The position numbers and the translations under genes are program-made. This document shows positions 1 to 6,548 of a DNA stretch of 6,686 bases, one piece after another. The notes under the pieces were generated by a model. It had not been told where the DNA came from, did no database searches, and saw nothing but the letters and a program-made list of their open reading frames with translations. This stretch comes from CAZXYS01 sp964645005 (lineage in GTDB: Bacteria > Bacteroidota > Ignavibacteria > Kapaibacteriales > UBA2268), in NCBI GenBank assembly GCA_964645005.1, contig CAZXYS010000073.1, positions 1-6,686 on the forward strand, given 5' to 3'. Positions within the stretch are counted from its first letter, which is position 1; each line of letters begins with the position of its first letter.

Positions 1-47
1 CAATCAGTTGGGTTATGGGTTAACTGGATAACCCAATATGATTGGGT
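1..47. repeat. Nested inverted repeats, mutually exclusive hairpins
   Basis: A perfect 9-bp inverted repeat (TTGGGTTAT at 8-16, ATAACCCAA at 28-36) is extended outward by a G-T pair (7/37) and, past one bulged base (38), by six more pairs (CAATCA 1-6 with TGATTG 39-44). The arm ACCCAAT (31-37) can instead pair with ATTGGGT (41-47) around a 3-base loop, so the two folds exclude each other. The structure sits 5 bases before the terminator and is probably part of the 3' end of a transcript that starts off the window. It could be a 3'-UTR structure, the end of a small RNA, or an attenuator-like switch; the sequence alone does not decide. Confidence 0.6.
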
Positions 48-51
48 GTAC

Positions 52-85
52 AAGCTCGGCATCCCCACTGATGTCGGGCTTTTTT
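52..85 (+). terminator. Rho-independent terminator
   Basis: AGCTCGGCATC (53-63) pairs with GATGTCGGGCT (70-80) over all 11 positions, two of them G-U, with an extra A-T pair at 52/81. The 6-base loop is CCCACT and a run of T follows to position 85. This is the classic form for plus-strand termination. It ends whatever transcript enters from the left and insulates it from ispF. On the minus strand the hairpin is preceded by A and not followed by a T run, so it is one-directional. Confidence 0.85.
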
Positions 86-148
86 ACTATTTTATCAGCT
101 AATAGTAAGCCATCTTTTTTCCTTTTAAAATTAGTTTTTTGTTTTGCA

Positions 149-166
149 GCTAAATGCATATTTAGC
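149..166. repeat. Perfect 7-bp inverted repeat
   Basis: GCTAAAT (149-155) and ATTTAGC (160-166) are perfect complements around the 4-base loop GCAT. It has no T run on either side that would make it a terminator. It could be an operator-like site or chance in A+T-rich DNA. Confidence 0.4.
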
Positions 167-251
167 TTATCACTAAAATAAATTAAAATTTGAAAAATGC
201 AAGTAAAAAATATTCACATAAGTTAAAATATTTCAAGATATTGTCTCCGGA

Positions 252-320
252 GTCAATTTTAATATATAAAAGGTATTCGGGTCAATTAATTTTTTAATTA
301 AATTGATCCTCAAGTCAATT
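252..320. repeat. Three GTCAATT direct repeats
   Basis: GTCAATT occurs at 252-258, 281-287 and 314-320, start to start 29 and 33 bases, close to three turns of B-DNA each. The first abuts the palindrome CTCCGGAG (245-252). The repeats lie 200-270 bases before the ispF start. Phased direct repeats of this kind are compatible with a protein-binding array, but the motif is short and mostly A+T, so a chance origin is possible. Confidence 0.3.
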
Positions 321-509
321 TTTTAAAATTTACTCTTTTATATATATCGTTTGAAAATAAAAAAACTTCTAAAATTTAATTATTTAACCCAGGCTAAATT
401 TAGTATTTTAAGAGTTACATGTATTTTTCTTTCTAACATATCCTATATTTTTCATAAGTTTAAAAAATAAATTTAATTAAAATAGGTAATTAATTAAAAA
501 CAGTAGTTT

Positions 510-525
510 AAGGATAAGAATATTG
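510..525 (+). promoter_or_regulatory. Ribosome binding site and TTG start of ispF
   Basis: AAGGA (510-514) lies 8 bases before the TTG at 523. No ATG or GTG in this frame gives a plausible N-terminus, and the family's conserved GxGYDxH motif starts within three residues of this codon, so the TTG is the start. A rare start codon with a usable Shine-Dalgarno sequence suggests moderate translation. Confidence 0.7.
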
Positions 526-993
526 ATTGGCTTCGGTTACGACATACATAAGCTGGCGAAAGGTGAGAGTCTGATTCTTGGCGGTGTTCCGGTGGAATCA
601 GATGTAGGGACGGCAGCCCACAGCGACGGAGATGTCATTCTTCATGCATTGTGCGACGCTCTCCTCGGCGCCGCAGGACTCGGCGATATCGGCGAACACT
701 TCCCCGATAATGACCCGCAGTACAAAAATGCGGACAGCACACGCTTCGTGAAAGAAATTATGGGAATGATAGAAAATTCATTCGCCATTGTAAATATTGA
801 TATAACGGTGGTTCTCGAAAAACCGAAGCTGAGCGCTTACAAAAAGGCAATCAGGGAAATGATCGCTGAGCTATGCGGGATAAGCGCAGAGAGAGTCAAT
901 ATCAAGGCGGCTACCAATGAAAAAATGGGATTCATCGGCAGAGGCGAAGGTATCGCTGCGTTTTGCATAAGTGAATTAAGCAGGATCGAATGA
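523..993 (+). CDS. ispF: 2-C-methyl-D-erythritol 2,4-cyclodiphosphate synthase
   Basis: A cytoplasmic enzyme of the non-mevalonate (MEP) pathway. It cyclises 4-diphosphocytidyl-methylerythritol 2-phosphate to the 2,4-cyclodiphosphate, releasing CMP, on the way to isoprenoid precursors. At 156 residues it has full family length. Conserved marks are GYDIH (5-9), with Asp7 and His9 as metal ligands, AHSDGDVILH (32-41) with His41 as the third ligand, GDIGEHFPD (54-62), the EKPK loop (99-102), and the C-terminal TNEKMGFIGRGEGIAAF (131-147). In the family the enzyme is a homotrimer with active sites between subunits. Asn132 replaces the second Thr of the usual TTE motif, which is mild. The start is TTG (see the ribosome binding site). 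The stop overlaps the start of the kinase gene in ATGA. The usual partner ispD is not next to it here. Family assignment is very secure. Confidence 0.97.
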   Translation: MIGFGYDIHKLAKGESLILGGVPVESDVGTAAHSDGDVILHALCDALLGAAGLGDIGEHFPDNDPQYKNADSTRFVKEIMGMIENSFAIVNIDITVVLEKPKLSAYKKAIREMIAELCGISAERVNIKAATNEKMGFIGRGEGIAAFCISELSRIE

Positions 994-3308
994 AATTTTA
1001 CCTGAAAATATGGCTGTTTTTGCTTGCTTTGCTGTGCCTGAGCGGCAGGGCTCTCGCCGACAACACCTATCCCAAATCATACCAGGTGACGGAATATCTG
1101 CGCGGCGGGAAGCTGTATCTCTTGCAGCCGGATGCCGGCGGGAAAGAGCCAATCAGCTTTTTCGTGCAGTCGGGCTGGGCGGAAGACGGCGTTATCTATA
1201 AATGGCAGGGCTGCCGGAAAGAAGGTTCCTCCGGCAATTCAATCGGACGGATTGATGTGCGTGACGCCATGCCTCTTGATTCGGCGCTGCTTGCCGTCTG
1301 GTCGGATAATGATACGGTCTATGCTGGGATAATCGATCAGAATGTGAAATTCACTCAGTCGATAAAATTAAAGCAAATTTCTGGTTTTGAAAGACTTGAG
1401 AGGACGCGGTGGATAGGAAAAATTGCCGATAACAAATATCTCTTGCAGCTAACGGATGAGCTTTATTTGATATCTATTGGCGAAGAAGGTTATCTGTCTT
1501 CAAAATTTCTCAAGAATAATGTGGAAGCTGCGATTTCCCTAATGAATAGCGGCTTCGAGAAGCAGGAATTGGCATTCACTATCTCAAATGAGGCGAGCAG
1601 TCTCGTCATTTTTATTGATAAAGATGAGAACGAGAAGATAGCCGCCCGCCTGCAGCGCGCAGAAATGTACGATATGAAGCTGGTGGATGGGAAAATTGCC
1701 GTCATAACGAGTTCGGAAGTTAATTTTCAGTCGTTCGTGCATATTGTCGATACGGCGGGTGTTGCGACGAATTTCTGGGTAAATGCCAATGCTAACAACC
1801 TCGCATTTATCCGGAAAAAGGAAAAAACAAAGCTCATGGCGCTAGAAAATACCGATGAGGGCTATTCTCTTACCGCCAGCAAACTGAATTTAACCGGCAA
1901 AACGGAATTCATCAGGAAAGTCGATATACCCGAGCAATTCATCGAGCCGATGGAATTGAAAGCTGACGGCGGCATTATATATGCCATATTCAGGAATGGG
2001 ATAATTTCTTTCAATGATGAGGGGGATATTGAATCGGCGGATTTTGTGGCTGTCGGTGAAAAATTCGATATCAAGCCGGAACTTTCATATCAAAATAATC
2101 ATCTCATTTTAACTAGTAATACAGGCGCGCTAATACTTGAGAAAAAACATAATACTTTGTGGGTGTTCAACAGATTTCTTGAGAACCGTGGGAAGATATT
2201 GCTTCCGGCGGTACTCGTGATAGTTTTATTTGTATTATTCAGGATGTACCGGCGTCAGAAACGGCTGCTGCGGGAAGTGCTGGAACTGCCTGGCACAGGC
2301 GTTGTGCTTGTGGTCGATAAATACGGCAGGCTTGTCAACGCGAACAATCCCGGCAAAAAATTCCTCGGGATTAGCGAGAACGTCCCGATGAGACGCCTGT
2401 TCCAGTATTATTTCGTGAGCGATACTACCCGCCCGATAAAAGATATAATCGAAAATGCACTGTCATCGAAGGAAAGCGTTCATCAGAGAGTGAATCTTAT
2501 GATTAACGGCGACCAGAAGGAATGGTACTGCACAATAGTTCCGTTGAGGAATATTGCGGGCAATTATCGCGGGCTCGTGTTCACGGGGATAGACATTACC
2601 GAACAACTCGAACGCAAGCGCCTGTCGAACTGGGCGCAGTTGGCGCACGATATGCAGACTAATCTCTCTACCATCAGATTGAATGCGGAATCACTACTGC
2701 CAGATTCGGAAGATTCCAACACGAACAGGAAGAACAGGATAATCCAGCAAGTGAATATTCTGATCCAGCGGGTGCGGGATATTGTTACTGTCGGCAGAAG
2801 CAACGAACTAAACAGAGAAAAGGTCAATGCCGCCGATATATGCAATGAGATAAGGAATGAATTCGATCCGATAATGTTTCCGAAGGTTGATTTCGAGCTT
2901 GACCTGCGGAATTTCAATCTGTACTGCGATAGGGCGAAGATAACGCGGGCGCTGCGGAATGCGGTGGAAAACGGCATAAAAGCTATGAACAGACAGGAAG
3001 GCAAGATTACTATCAAATGCTCAAGCGATCTGAGAAATGCCTATTTCAGCGTAAAAGACACAGGCAAGGGGATGGATGAAAAAACCAGGGAAAAAATGCT
3101 AAAACCATACTTTACTACGTCTGAGAATACTGGCGGGGCAGGGATTGGAACTATGATAATGCAGCAGGTGGTCGAACTGCACGGCGGTGATATTAACATA
3201 GATTCCGAACCGGGCAAAGGCTCTGAAATTACTTTCAGACTGCCGATAGCGCATAAAACGACACAGAGAAGATCATTCGTTGACAATTTAACAGGTAACG
3301 GAAAATGA
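990..3308 (+). CDS. Membrane PAS sensor histidine kinase, orphan
   Basis: A 772-residue sensor kinase. Residues 1-23 are a Sec signal peptide (ending near ALA-D). Residues 24-400 form a large, mainly beta-type extracytoplasmic region I do not recognise. A transmembrane helix (403-418) and basic RMYRRQKR follow. A PAS domain (about 432-540) ends in the typical GIDITEQLERK linker. The dimerisation helix carries the phosphoacceptor His553 in LAHDMQTNLS. The ATPase domain shows an N box (RNAVENGIKAM, 656-666), G1 box DTGKGM (690-695), F box KPYFTTS (705-711) and G2 box GGAGIGT (715-721). All kinase motifs are intact. The proline usual after the His (HExxTPL) is Asn here. No receiver or output domain is fused and no response regulator lies in the window. 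The gene overlaps ispF by ATGA, with AGGA at 982-985 as ribosome binding site, and overlaps ruvX by ATGA. The signal sensed is unknown; kinase function is highly likely. Confidence 0.93.
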   Translation: MKFYLKIWLFLLALLCLSGRALADNTYPKSYQVTEYLRGGKLYLLQPDAGGKEPISFFVQSGWAEDGVIYKWQGCRKEGSSGNSIGRIDVRDAMPLDSALLAVWSDNDTVYAGIIDQNVKFTQSIKLKQISGFERLERTRWIGKIADNKYLLQLTDELYLISIGEEGYLSSKFLKNNVEAAISLMNSGFEKQELAFTISNEASSLVIFIDKDENEKIAARLQRAEMYDMKLVDGKIAVITSSEVNFQSFVHIVDTAGVATNFWVNANANNLAFIRKKEKTKLMALENTDEGYSLTASKLNLTGKTEFIRKVDIPEQFIEPMELKADGGIIYAIFRNGIISFNDEGDIESADFVAVGEKFDIKPELSYQNNHLILTSNTGALILEKKHNTLWVFNRFLENRGKILLPAVLVIVLFVLFRMYRRQKRLLREVLELPGTGVVLVVDKYGRLVNANNPGKKFLGISENVPMRRLFQYYFVSDTTRPIKDIIENALSSKESVHQRVNLMINGDQKEWYCTIVPLRNIAGNYRGLVFTGIDITEQLERKRLSNWAQLAHDMQTNLSTIRLNAESLLPDSEDSNTNRKNRIIQQVNILIQRVRDIVTVGRSNELNREKVNAADICNEIRNEFDPIMFPKVDFELDLRNFNLYCDRAKITRALRNAVENGIKAMNRQEGKITIKCSSDLRNAYFSVKDTGKGMDEKTREKMLKPYFTTSENTGGAGIGTMIMQQVVELHGGDINIDSEPGKGSEITFRLPIAHKTTQRRSFVDNLTGNGK

Positions 3309-3754
3309 AAACAATGAATAAATACAGCTTGAAAGGTAAGAAACTGGCAGCGATAGATTTCGGATTGAAAAGAGTCGGCTACGCTGTCTGCGACGAACTG
3401 CATATAACTGTGACACCTAAAAGATTTTTCCAATATGATGCGCAGGATTTCTGGGAACAGTTAATTAAAGAACTCAAAAAAGACCATGTGGAAGCGCTTG
3501 TAGTAGGTGTGCCTTATCGATCGGATGGGAAAACCAATGAAGTGCTGGAAAATATCGACGATTTTATAAAAAAATTGGAATTAAAATCGAACTTGCCCGT
3601 CGTCAAATCTGACGAGTCTTTGTCTTCGGTTCGCGCAACCGAAACTATGGTTGAAATTGGCATGAAGAAGAAAAACCGGCGGAAAAAAGGTACCAGCGAT
3701 AAAATCGCCGCCGCTATCATTTTGAGAGATTTTTTAAATGAATTGAACGAATAA
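3305..3754 (+). CDS. ruvX: RuvX/YqgF family RNase H-fold nuclease
   Basis: A 149-residue cytoplasmic protein of the YqgF/RuvX family. Members are described as the nuclease maturing the 5' end of 16S rRNA (E. coli YqgF) and, earlier, as putative Holliday junction resolvases. Conserved marks are AIDFGLKRVGYAV (16-28) with acidic Asp18, ALVVGVPYRSDG (64-75), SDESLSSVRATE (102-113) with Glu104, and a basic stretch KKKNRRKKG leading to SDKIAAAIILRDFL (131-144) with Asp132. These supply the three acidic active-site residues expected of the fold. The start at 3305 overlaps the kinase stop as ATGA; a second ATG at 3314 would remove only three residues. An AGGT at 3293-3296 may serve as ribosome binding site. 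Length and motifs leave little doubt about the family; which of the two activities applies here is not shown. Confidence 0.93.
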   Translation: MKTMNKYSLKGKKLAAIDFGLKRVGYAVCDELHITVTPKRFFQYDAQDFWEQLIKELKKDHVEALVVGVPYRSDGKTNEVLENIDDFIKKLELKSNLPVVKSDESLSSVRATETMVEIGMKKKNRRKKGTSDKIAAAIILRDFLNELNE

Positions 3755-3772
3755 TATAAACAAATTTATAAT
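3743..3772 (+). promoter_or_regulatory. Possible promoter for a leaderless GWxTD transcript
   Basis: TTGAAC (3743-3748, four of six matches to the -35 consensus) and TATAAT (3767-3772, perfect -10) are 18 bases apart. Transcription would start about 7 bases after the -10, on or next to the ATG at 3778, giving an mRNA with essentially no leader. The lack of any Shine-Dalgarno sequence before that ATG fits. The -35 lies inside the end of ruvX. A+T-rich DNA yields such matches by chance, so read-through from ruvX is equally possible. Confidence 0.35.
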
Positions 3773-3777
3773 TTATT

Positions 3778-5169
3778 ATGAGATTTATTTCCTTTTTTAT
3801 ATTGATAATTCTTTCGGCAAATTTTTTATCAGCCCAGTACAGCAGGGAACAACTCGACAGAAGCGTGTACTACCGCTACGGCGAACCGTTTTATGCGGAA
3901 GCGCATGCATTTCCGTCGAATTCCATTGATTCAACGGAAATGGTGGTGATGTTCAGGATATTATATGATGCATTGTCTTTCCGACAGGTTGATTCGTATA
4001 AGGGTAAATTTGCAGCTCCGGCTTCCGTTGAAATTGAATTCCGCGACAGCGACGAGATAATCCAGGAAAGAGCAAGCTGGCGGGATACGCTTTACCTAAA
4101 TGACTACGTGAAGACTAACTCGAAAACCGATTACATAAGCGGCTATTTGATAACAAAAGTCAGAACCGGCAAATATACAGTGAATGCTAATCTTATTGGC
4201 AGCCGCGGTAATAAAATCAATACCAAACGGCTCAGCATGGATTTTAATAACAAGTATTTTTCGGAACCGGCAATGAGCGAGCCGCTGTTCGTTGGTAATA
4301 CTGATAAGGAAGATATTTTCAGACCTTTTATTCTGGGTAATAATATCTCATTTAATTCCGGCGGCGCTGATATTTTCCTGTTCCATTCGCATAAAAAGGG
4401 AAATAAGAACGCTCATTTTTATGAACTTAACAAAGTTGATAAAAAGGGTAATAATACTCAGTGGAACAAAGATATTGAGATGTCGGGGGTGGTTGATTTT
4501 CTCAACGGTATTACTTTGGAAGTAATCCAAAATGACAAAAAACGTACTATCAATTTCAAACTTAATGAGAATGTTGCTTATCCGCCGCGGGCAAAGTCCG
4601 AATTGCAATTCGGTATGCTGAATATTTCGATACCGGAGGATAAGCTGGTTCCTGGTAATTACGTGCTTCGCGCCTACCACAAAGGCGAGAAGGACACGCT
4701 TAAAAAGGAATTCGAAGTTATCTGGGAAGATATGCCATTGTCGCTCAAGAATAATGTTGATTACGCGGTCGATCTGACCTATTATATACTTACCGAGGAA
4801 CAATTCGACAAGATCAACAAGGGCTCGGAAGAAGAGAAATTCAGGAAACTGCTCGAGTTCTGGAGACAGAAGGATCCTACCCCCGAGACACCCTACAACG
4901 AGGCTATGGCGGAATACTACAGCCGCGTGGATTACGCTTTCTTCAACTATCAGACTTTCGCCGAGCGCGACGGCGCTAAAACCGACCGCGGGAAAGTCCA
5001 TATACTTTACGGTCCGCCCGACGAAGTCGAAAATGAACTCAAGAAGGATAAAACCATTGAAATCTGGAAATATGATAAAATCAATAAGAAGTTTATCTTC
5101 GAAGCGGTGACTTCCGGCGTGTATAAGCTGAAGAAGATTGAGAAGGTGGATGGGGGGAAAGCAGGATGA
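3778..5169 (+). CDS. Exported GWxTD-domain protein
   Basis: A 463-residue protein. A Sec signal peptide (1-20, hydrophobic ISFFILIILSANFL, cleavage near LSAQ) points to the periplasm or outer envelope. Residues about 30-320 are beta-rich and lack a motif I can name. From about 325 to 455 it matches the GWxTD domain, of unknown function and found mainly in Bacteroidota-related and acidobacterial genomes. It shows FWRQKDPTPETPYNE (361-375), AEYYSRVDYA (378-387), then the signature segment DGAKTDRGKVHILYGPPDEV (398-417) and EIWKYDK (428-434). The signature Trp is Ala400 here, while the Thr-Asp-Arg-Gly and YGPPDE parts are intact. The gene follows ruvX after 23 A+T-rich bases with no Shine-Dalgarno sequence. 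The next Met is residue 55, inside the conserved body, so the start is secure. Domain membership is confident, biological role unknown. Confidence 0.88.
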   Translation: MRFISFFILIILSANFLSAQYSREQLDRSVYYRYGEPFYAEAHAFPSNSIDSTEMVVMFRILYDALSFRQVDSYKGKFAAPASVEIEFRDSDEIIQERASWRDTLYLNDYVKTNSKTDYISGYLITKVRTGKYTVNANLIGSRGNKINTKRLSMDFNNKYFSEPAMSEPLFVGNTDKEDIFRPFILGNNISFNSGGADIFLFHSHKKGNKNAHFYELNKVDKKGNNTQWNKDIEMSGVVDFLNGITLEVIQNDKKRTINFKLNENVAYPPRAKSELQFGMLNISIPEDKLVPGNYVLRAYHKGEKDTLKKEFEVIWEDMPLSLKNNVDYAVDLTYYILTEEQFDKINKGSEEEKFRKLLEFWRQKDPTPETPYNEAMAEYYSRVDYAFFNYQTFAERDGAKTDRGKVHILYGPPDEVENELKKDKTIEIWKYDKINKKFIFEAVTSGVYKLKKIEKVDGGKAG

Positions 5170-5175
5170 TATTAA

Positions 5176-5240
5176 ATTACGAATGAGGAATTACGAATTC
5201 TTACAACCTTTTTAATCTATCGTTAAATGGGAATTAAGAA
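5176..5240. repeat. Degenerate AATTACGAA repeats
   Basis: AATTACGAA occurs at 5176-5184 and 5189-5197, with the one-mismatch form AATTAAGAA at 5232-5240. The second copy lies within the inverted repeat GAATT-ACG-AATTC (5188-5200). The repeats start 7 bases after the GWxTD stop codon. They look like a worn simple-sequence element of the kind scattered in spacers; no function is apparent. Confidence 0.45.
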
Positions 5241-5277
5241 TGACAGCGCAGTATCATGTTTCATAATCCCAACTTCA

Positions 5278-5310
5278 CTCCAGAGCATTGGAGCGAGAAA
5301 TAATATTTCT
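5278..5310. other. Two small hairpins between convergent genes
   Basis: CTCCA (5278-5282) pairs with TGGAG (5289-5293) around 6 bases, and AGAAAT (5296-5301) pairs with ATTTCT (5305-5310) around AAT. The second ends directly before the stop codon of the minus-strand propeller gene. Their position between facing genes suggests transcript ends, but neither has the GC-rich stem plus T run of a good intrinsic terminator. Confidence 0.3.
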
Positions 5311-6525
5311 TTATGATTTAATAAATTGTTTAACTTGCACTTTATTATTGAATATTAACTTAAAATAATAAATTCCAGGTTGCAAATTATGGAGATTATA
5401 AATAATATCATGTTCCCCTTTAAGATAATGATCATTAACAATTAAATCAATTGCTCTGCCTGTTATATCATAAAGTTTAATCTTCAATAGTCCGGCTTTA
5501 GGAAGATTTATCTCTAGATTAATTAAATTTTTTGCAGGGTTAGGAAAACAATTATTTAAATAAATAGTGGTTTTATATTCAGAATTTATAGAAGAAACCC
5601 CACCATTCACGGTATGGTAGATAGATCCGTTTTCACCAATGACCCATCCTTTGTTTTCATTTTTAAAAAAAACTCCAAAGAATTTTTTATCTTCTGAAGA
5701 GAACTGTATTTTCCAATCTATACCGCCATTTTTAGTATGTAATATATTTCCATTCCAAGTTACAATCCAACCATTTTGAGATGATGAAAAAAATACATCC
5801 ATTAAATAATCATTTTCTATTTTAACTTTATTTTTAATCCATTCTATACCTTTATTTTTAGTTGAAATAATTGTATTATCTGCACCAACAATCCAACCAA
5901 TACTATTATTCAGAAAAAAACAATTAAAAAAGGAGTTACTGAAGGAAGGCTCAACTCTAACATAGGATTTCCCGCTGTTTACTGTCTTATAAATTGTTCC
6001 ATGCTCACCTATGGCAAAGCCAACTTTAGAATCAAAAAAACTTATGCTATAAAAAGTATTATTACCATATTTATTTTTTTCCCAATTATTCCCACCATCA
6101 AATGTACTTAAAATTATTCCGCCTTCGCCTACAATATAACCAGTTGATTCATCTGTAAAATAAATACTATAAAGCCAAGAGTTAGTATTAGAATTACGTT
6201 TTTCCCATGAATAACCGCCATTTTCAGTATATAATATGGTGCCAGCTTGTCCACATATCCAACCTCGCAAACTATCAATGAAAAAAACACTTTGTAAGTT
6301 TGAGGAAAAATCGGATTGTATCGATTTCCAATTTTTACCGCCATCAGTGGTTTTCATAATAGTTCCCCCATTTCCAACAACAATACCGTTAAGAGAATCA
6401 ACAAAATATAGATCCTTTAATGATGATTTGATTTTTGTATCCTGTAATTCCCAACCAACAGTCGAAAAAGTATATTTACATCCTATTATAAAAATTAAAG
6501 CTGTTATTATTAAAATTCTAATCAT
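5311..6525 (-). CDS. Ycf48-like seven-bladed propeller protein with T9SS tail
   Basis: A 404-residue exported protein. Seven repeats of 40-42 residues each end in a form of G-TI-T-DGG-W: TTDGGKNW (59-66), TENGGYSW (100-107), TFDGGNNW (141-148), TVNSGKSY (181-188), TKNKGIEW (222-229), TKNGGIDW (264-271) and TVNGGVSS (305-312). Seven blades match the closed propeller of photosystem II factor Ycf48, but here the family is a generic secreted repeat protein; no photosynthetic role is implied. Residues 327-404 form a type A T9SS sorting domain (CFPNPAKNLINLEI, LYDITGRAI, LQPGIYYFKL, final basic KQFIKS), implying outer-membrane translocation and surface display or release. The start chosen is ATG at 6525; an upstream TTG at 6540 would add five polar residues before the hydrophobic segment. 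IFIIGC (11-16) resembles a lipobox. A weak GGGA (6535-6538) precedes the ATG. Blades 4, 5 and 7 are degenerate. The DNA is much more A+T-rich than the left genes. Confidence 0.85.
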   Translation of the reverse strand: MIRILIITALIFIIGCKYTFSTVGWELQDTKIKSSLKDLYFVDSLNGIVVGNGGTIMKTTDGGKNWKSIQSDFSSNLQSVFFIDSLRGWICGQAGTILYTENGGYSWEKRNSNTNSWLYSIYFTDESTGYIVGEGGIILSTFDGGNNWEKNKYGNNTFYSISFFDSKVGFAIGEHGTIYKTVNSGKSYVRVEPSFSNSFFNCFFLNNSIGWIVGADNTIISTKNKGIEWIKNKVKIENDYLMDVFFSSSQNGWIVTWNGNILHTKNGGIDWKIQFSSEDKKFFGVFFKNENKGWVIGENGSIYHTVNGGVSSINSEYKTTIYLNNCFPNPAKNLINLEINLPKAGLLKIKLYDITGRAIDLIVNDHYLKGEHDIIYNLHNLQPGIYYFKLIFNNKVQVKQFIKS

Positions 6526-6548
6526 AGTGCGATTTCCCAAAATTTAAT

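Larger units (their letters stand above)
103..522. other. A+T-rich intergenic region upstream of ispF
   Basis: No credible gene is seen in about 420 bases; all frames are broken by stops and there is no protein-like composition. It must hold the promoter of the ispF block, because the unit to the left is closed by a terminator. The base composition is so A+T-rich that -10-like hexamers occur everywhere and no single promoter can be assigned. It contains a perfect hairpin (149-166), the palindrome CTCCGGAG (245-252), and GTCAATT repeats at 252, 281 and 314. Confidence 0.6.

Noticed and set aside
1..62. Minus-strand ATG at 62-60 opening a frame to the left edge
   Set aside because: No properly spaced ribosome binding site, and the frame lies over the inverted repeats, which makes both strands open by symmetry.
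1..102. Open frame entering from the left edge on the plus strand, 33 codons ending in TAA at 100-102
   Set aside because: It runs through the hairpins and the whole terminator including its T run. Its residues show no recognised motif. A terminator inside a coding end is unlikely, so the openness is probably chance; a gene tail cannot be fully excluded without the flanking sequence.
103..522. CRISPR leader or phage attachment site in the A+T-rich spacer
   Set aside because: The only repeats are 7 bases long with no constant spacers, and there are no cas or integrase genes nearby.
2564..3433. Two minus-strand open frames of 150 and 130 codons (2564-3016 and 3041-3433)
   Set aside because: They lie opposite the strongly conserved kinase domain and ruvX start, have low-complexity Ser/Phe/Ile-rich translations, and match no family.
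4348..5001. Minus-strand open frame of 217 codons
   Set aside because: It lies antisense to the conserved GWxTD domain. Its length follows from the codon bias of the opposite strand, and no motif or start signal supports it.
5311..6525. Photosystem II assembly role for the Ycf48-like protein
   Set aside because: Similarity is limited to the repeat pattern. The T9SS tail and lipobox-like start point to a cell-surface protein, and nothing else in the window suggests photosynthesis.
6526..6540. TTG at 6540 as start of the propeller gene
   Set aside because: It would add five residues before the signal segment and has no ribosome binding site. The ATG at 6525 puts the hydrophobic stretch directly after the start and has GGGA at a suitable distance.
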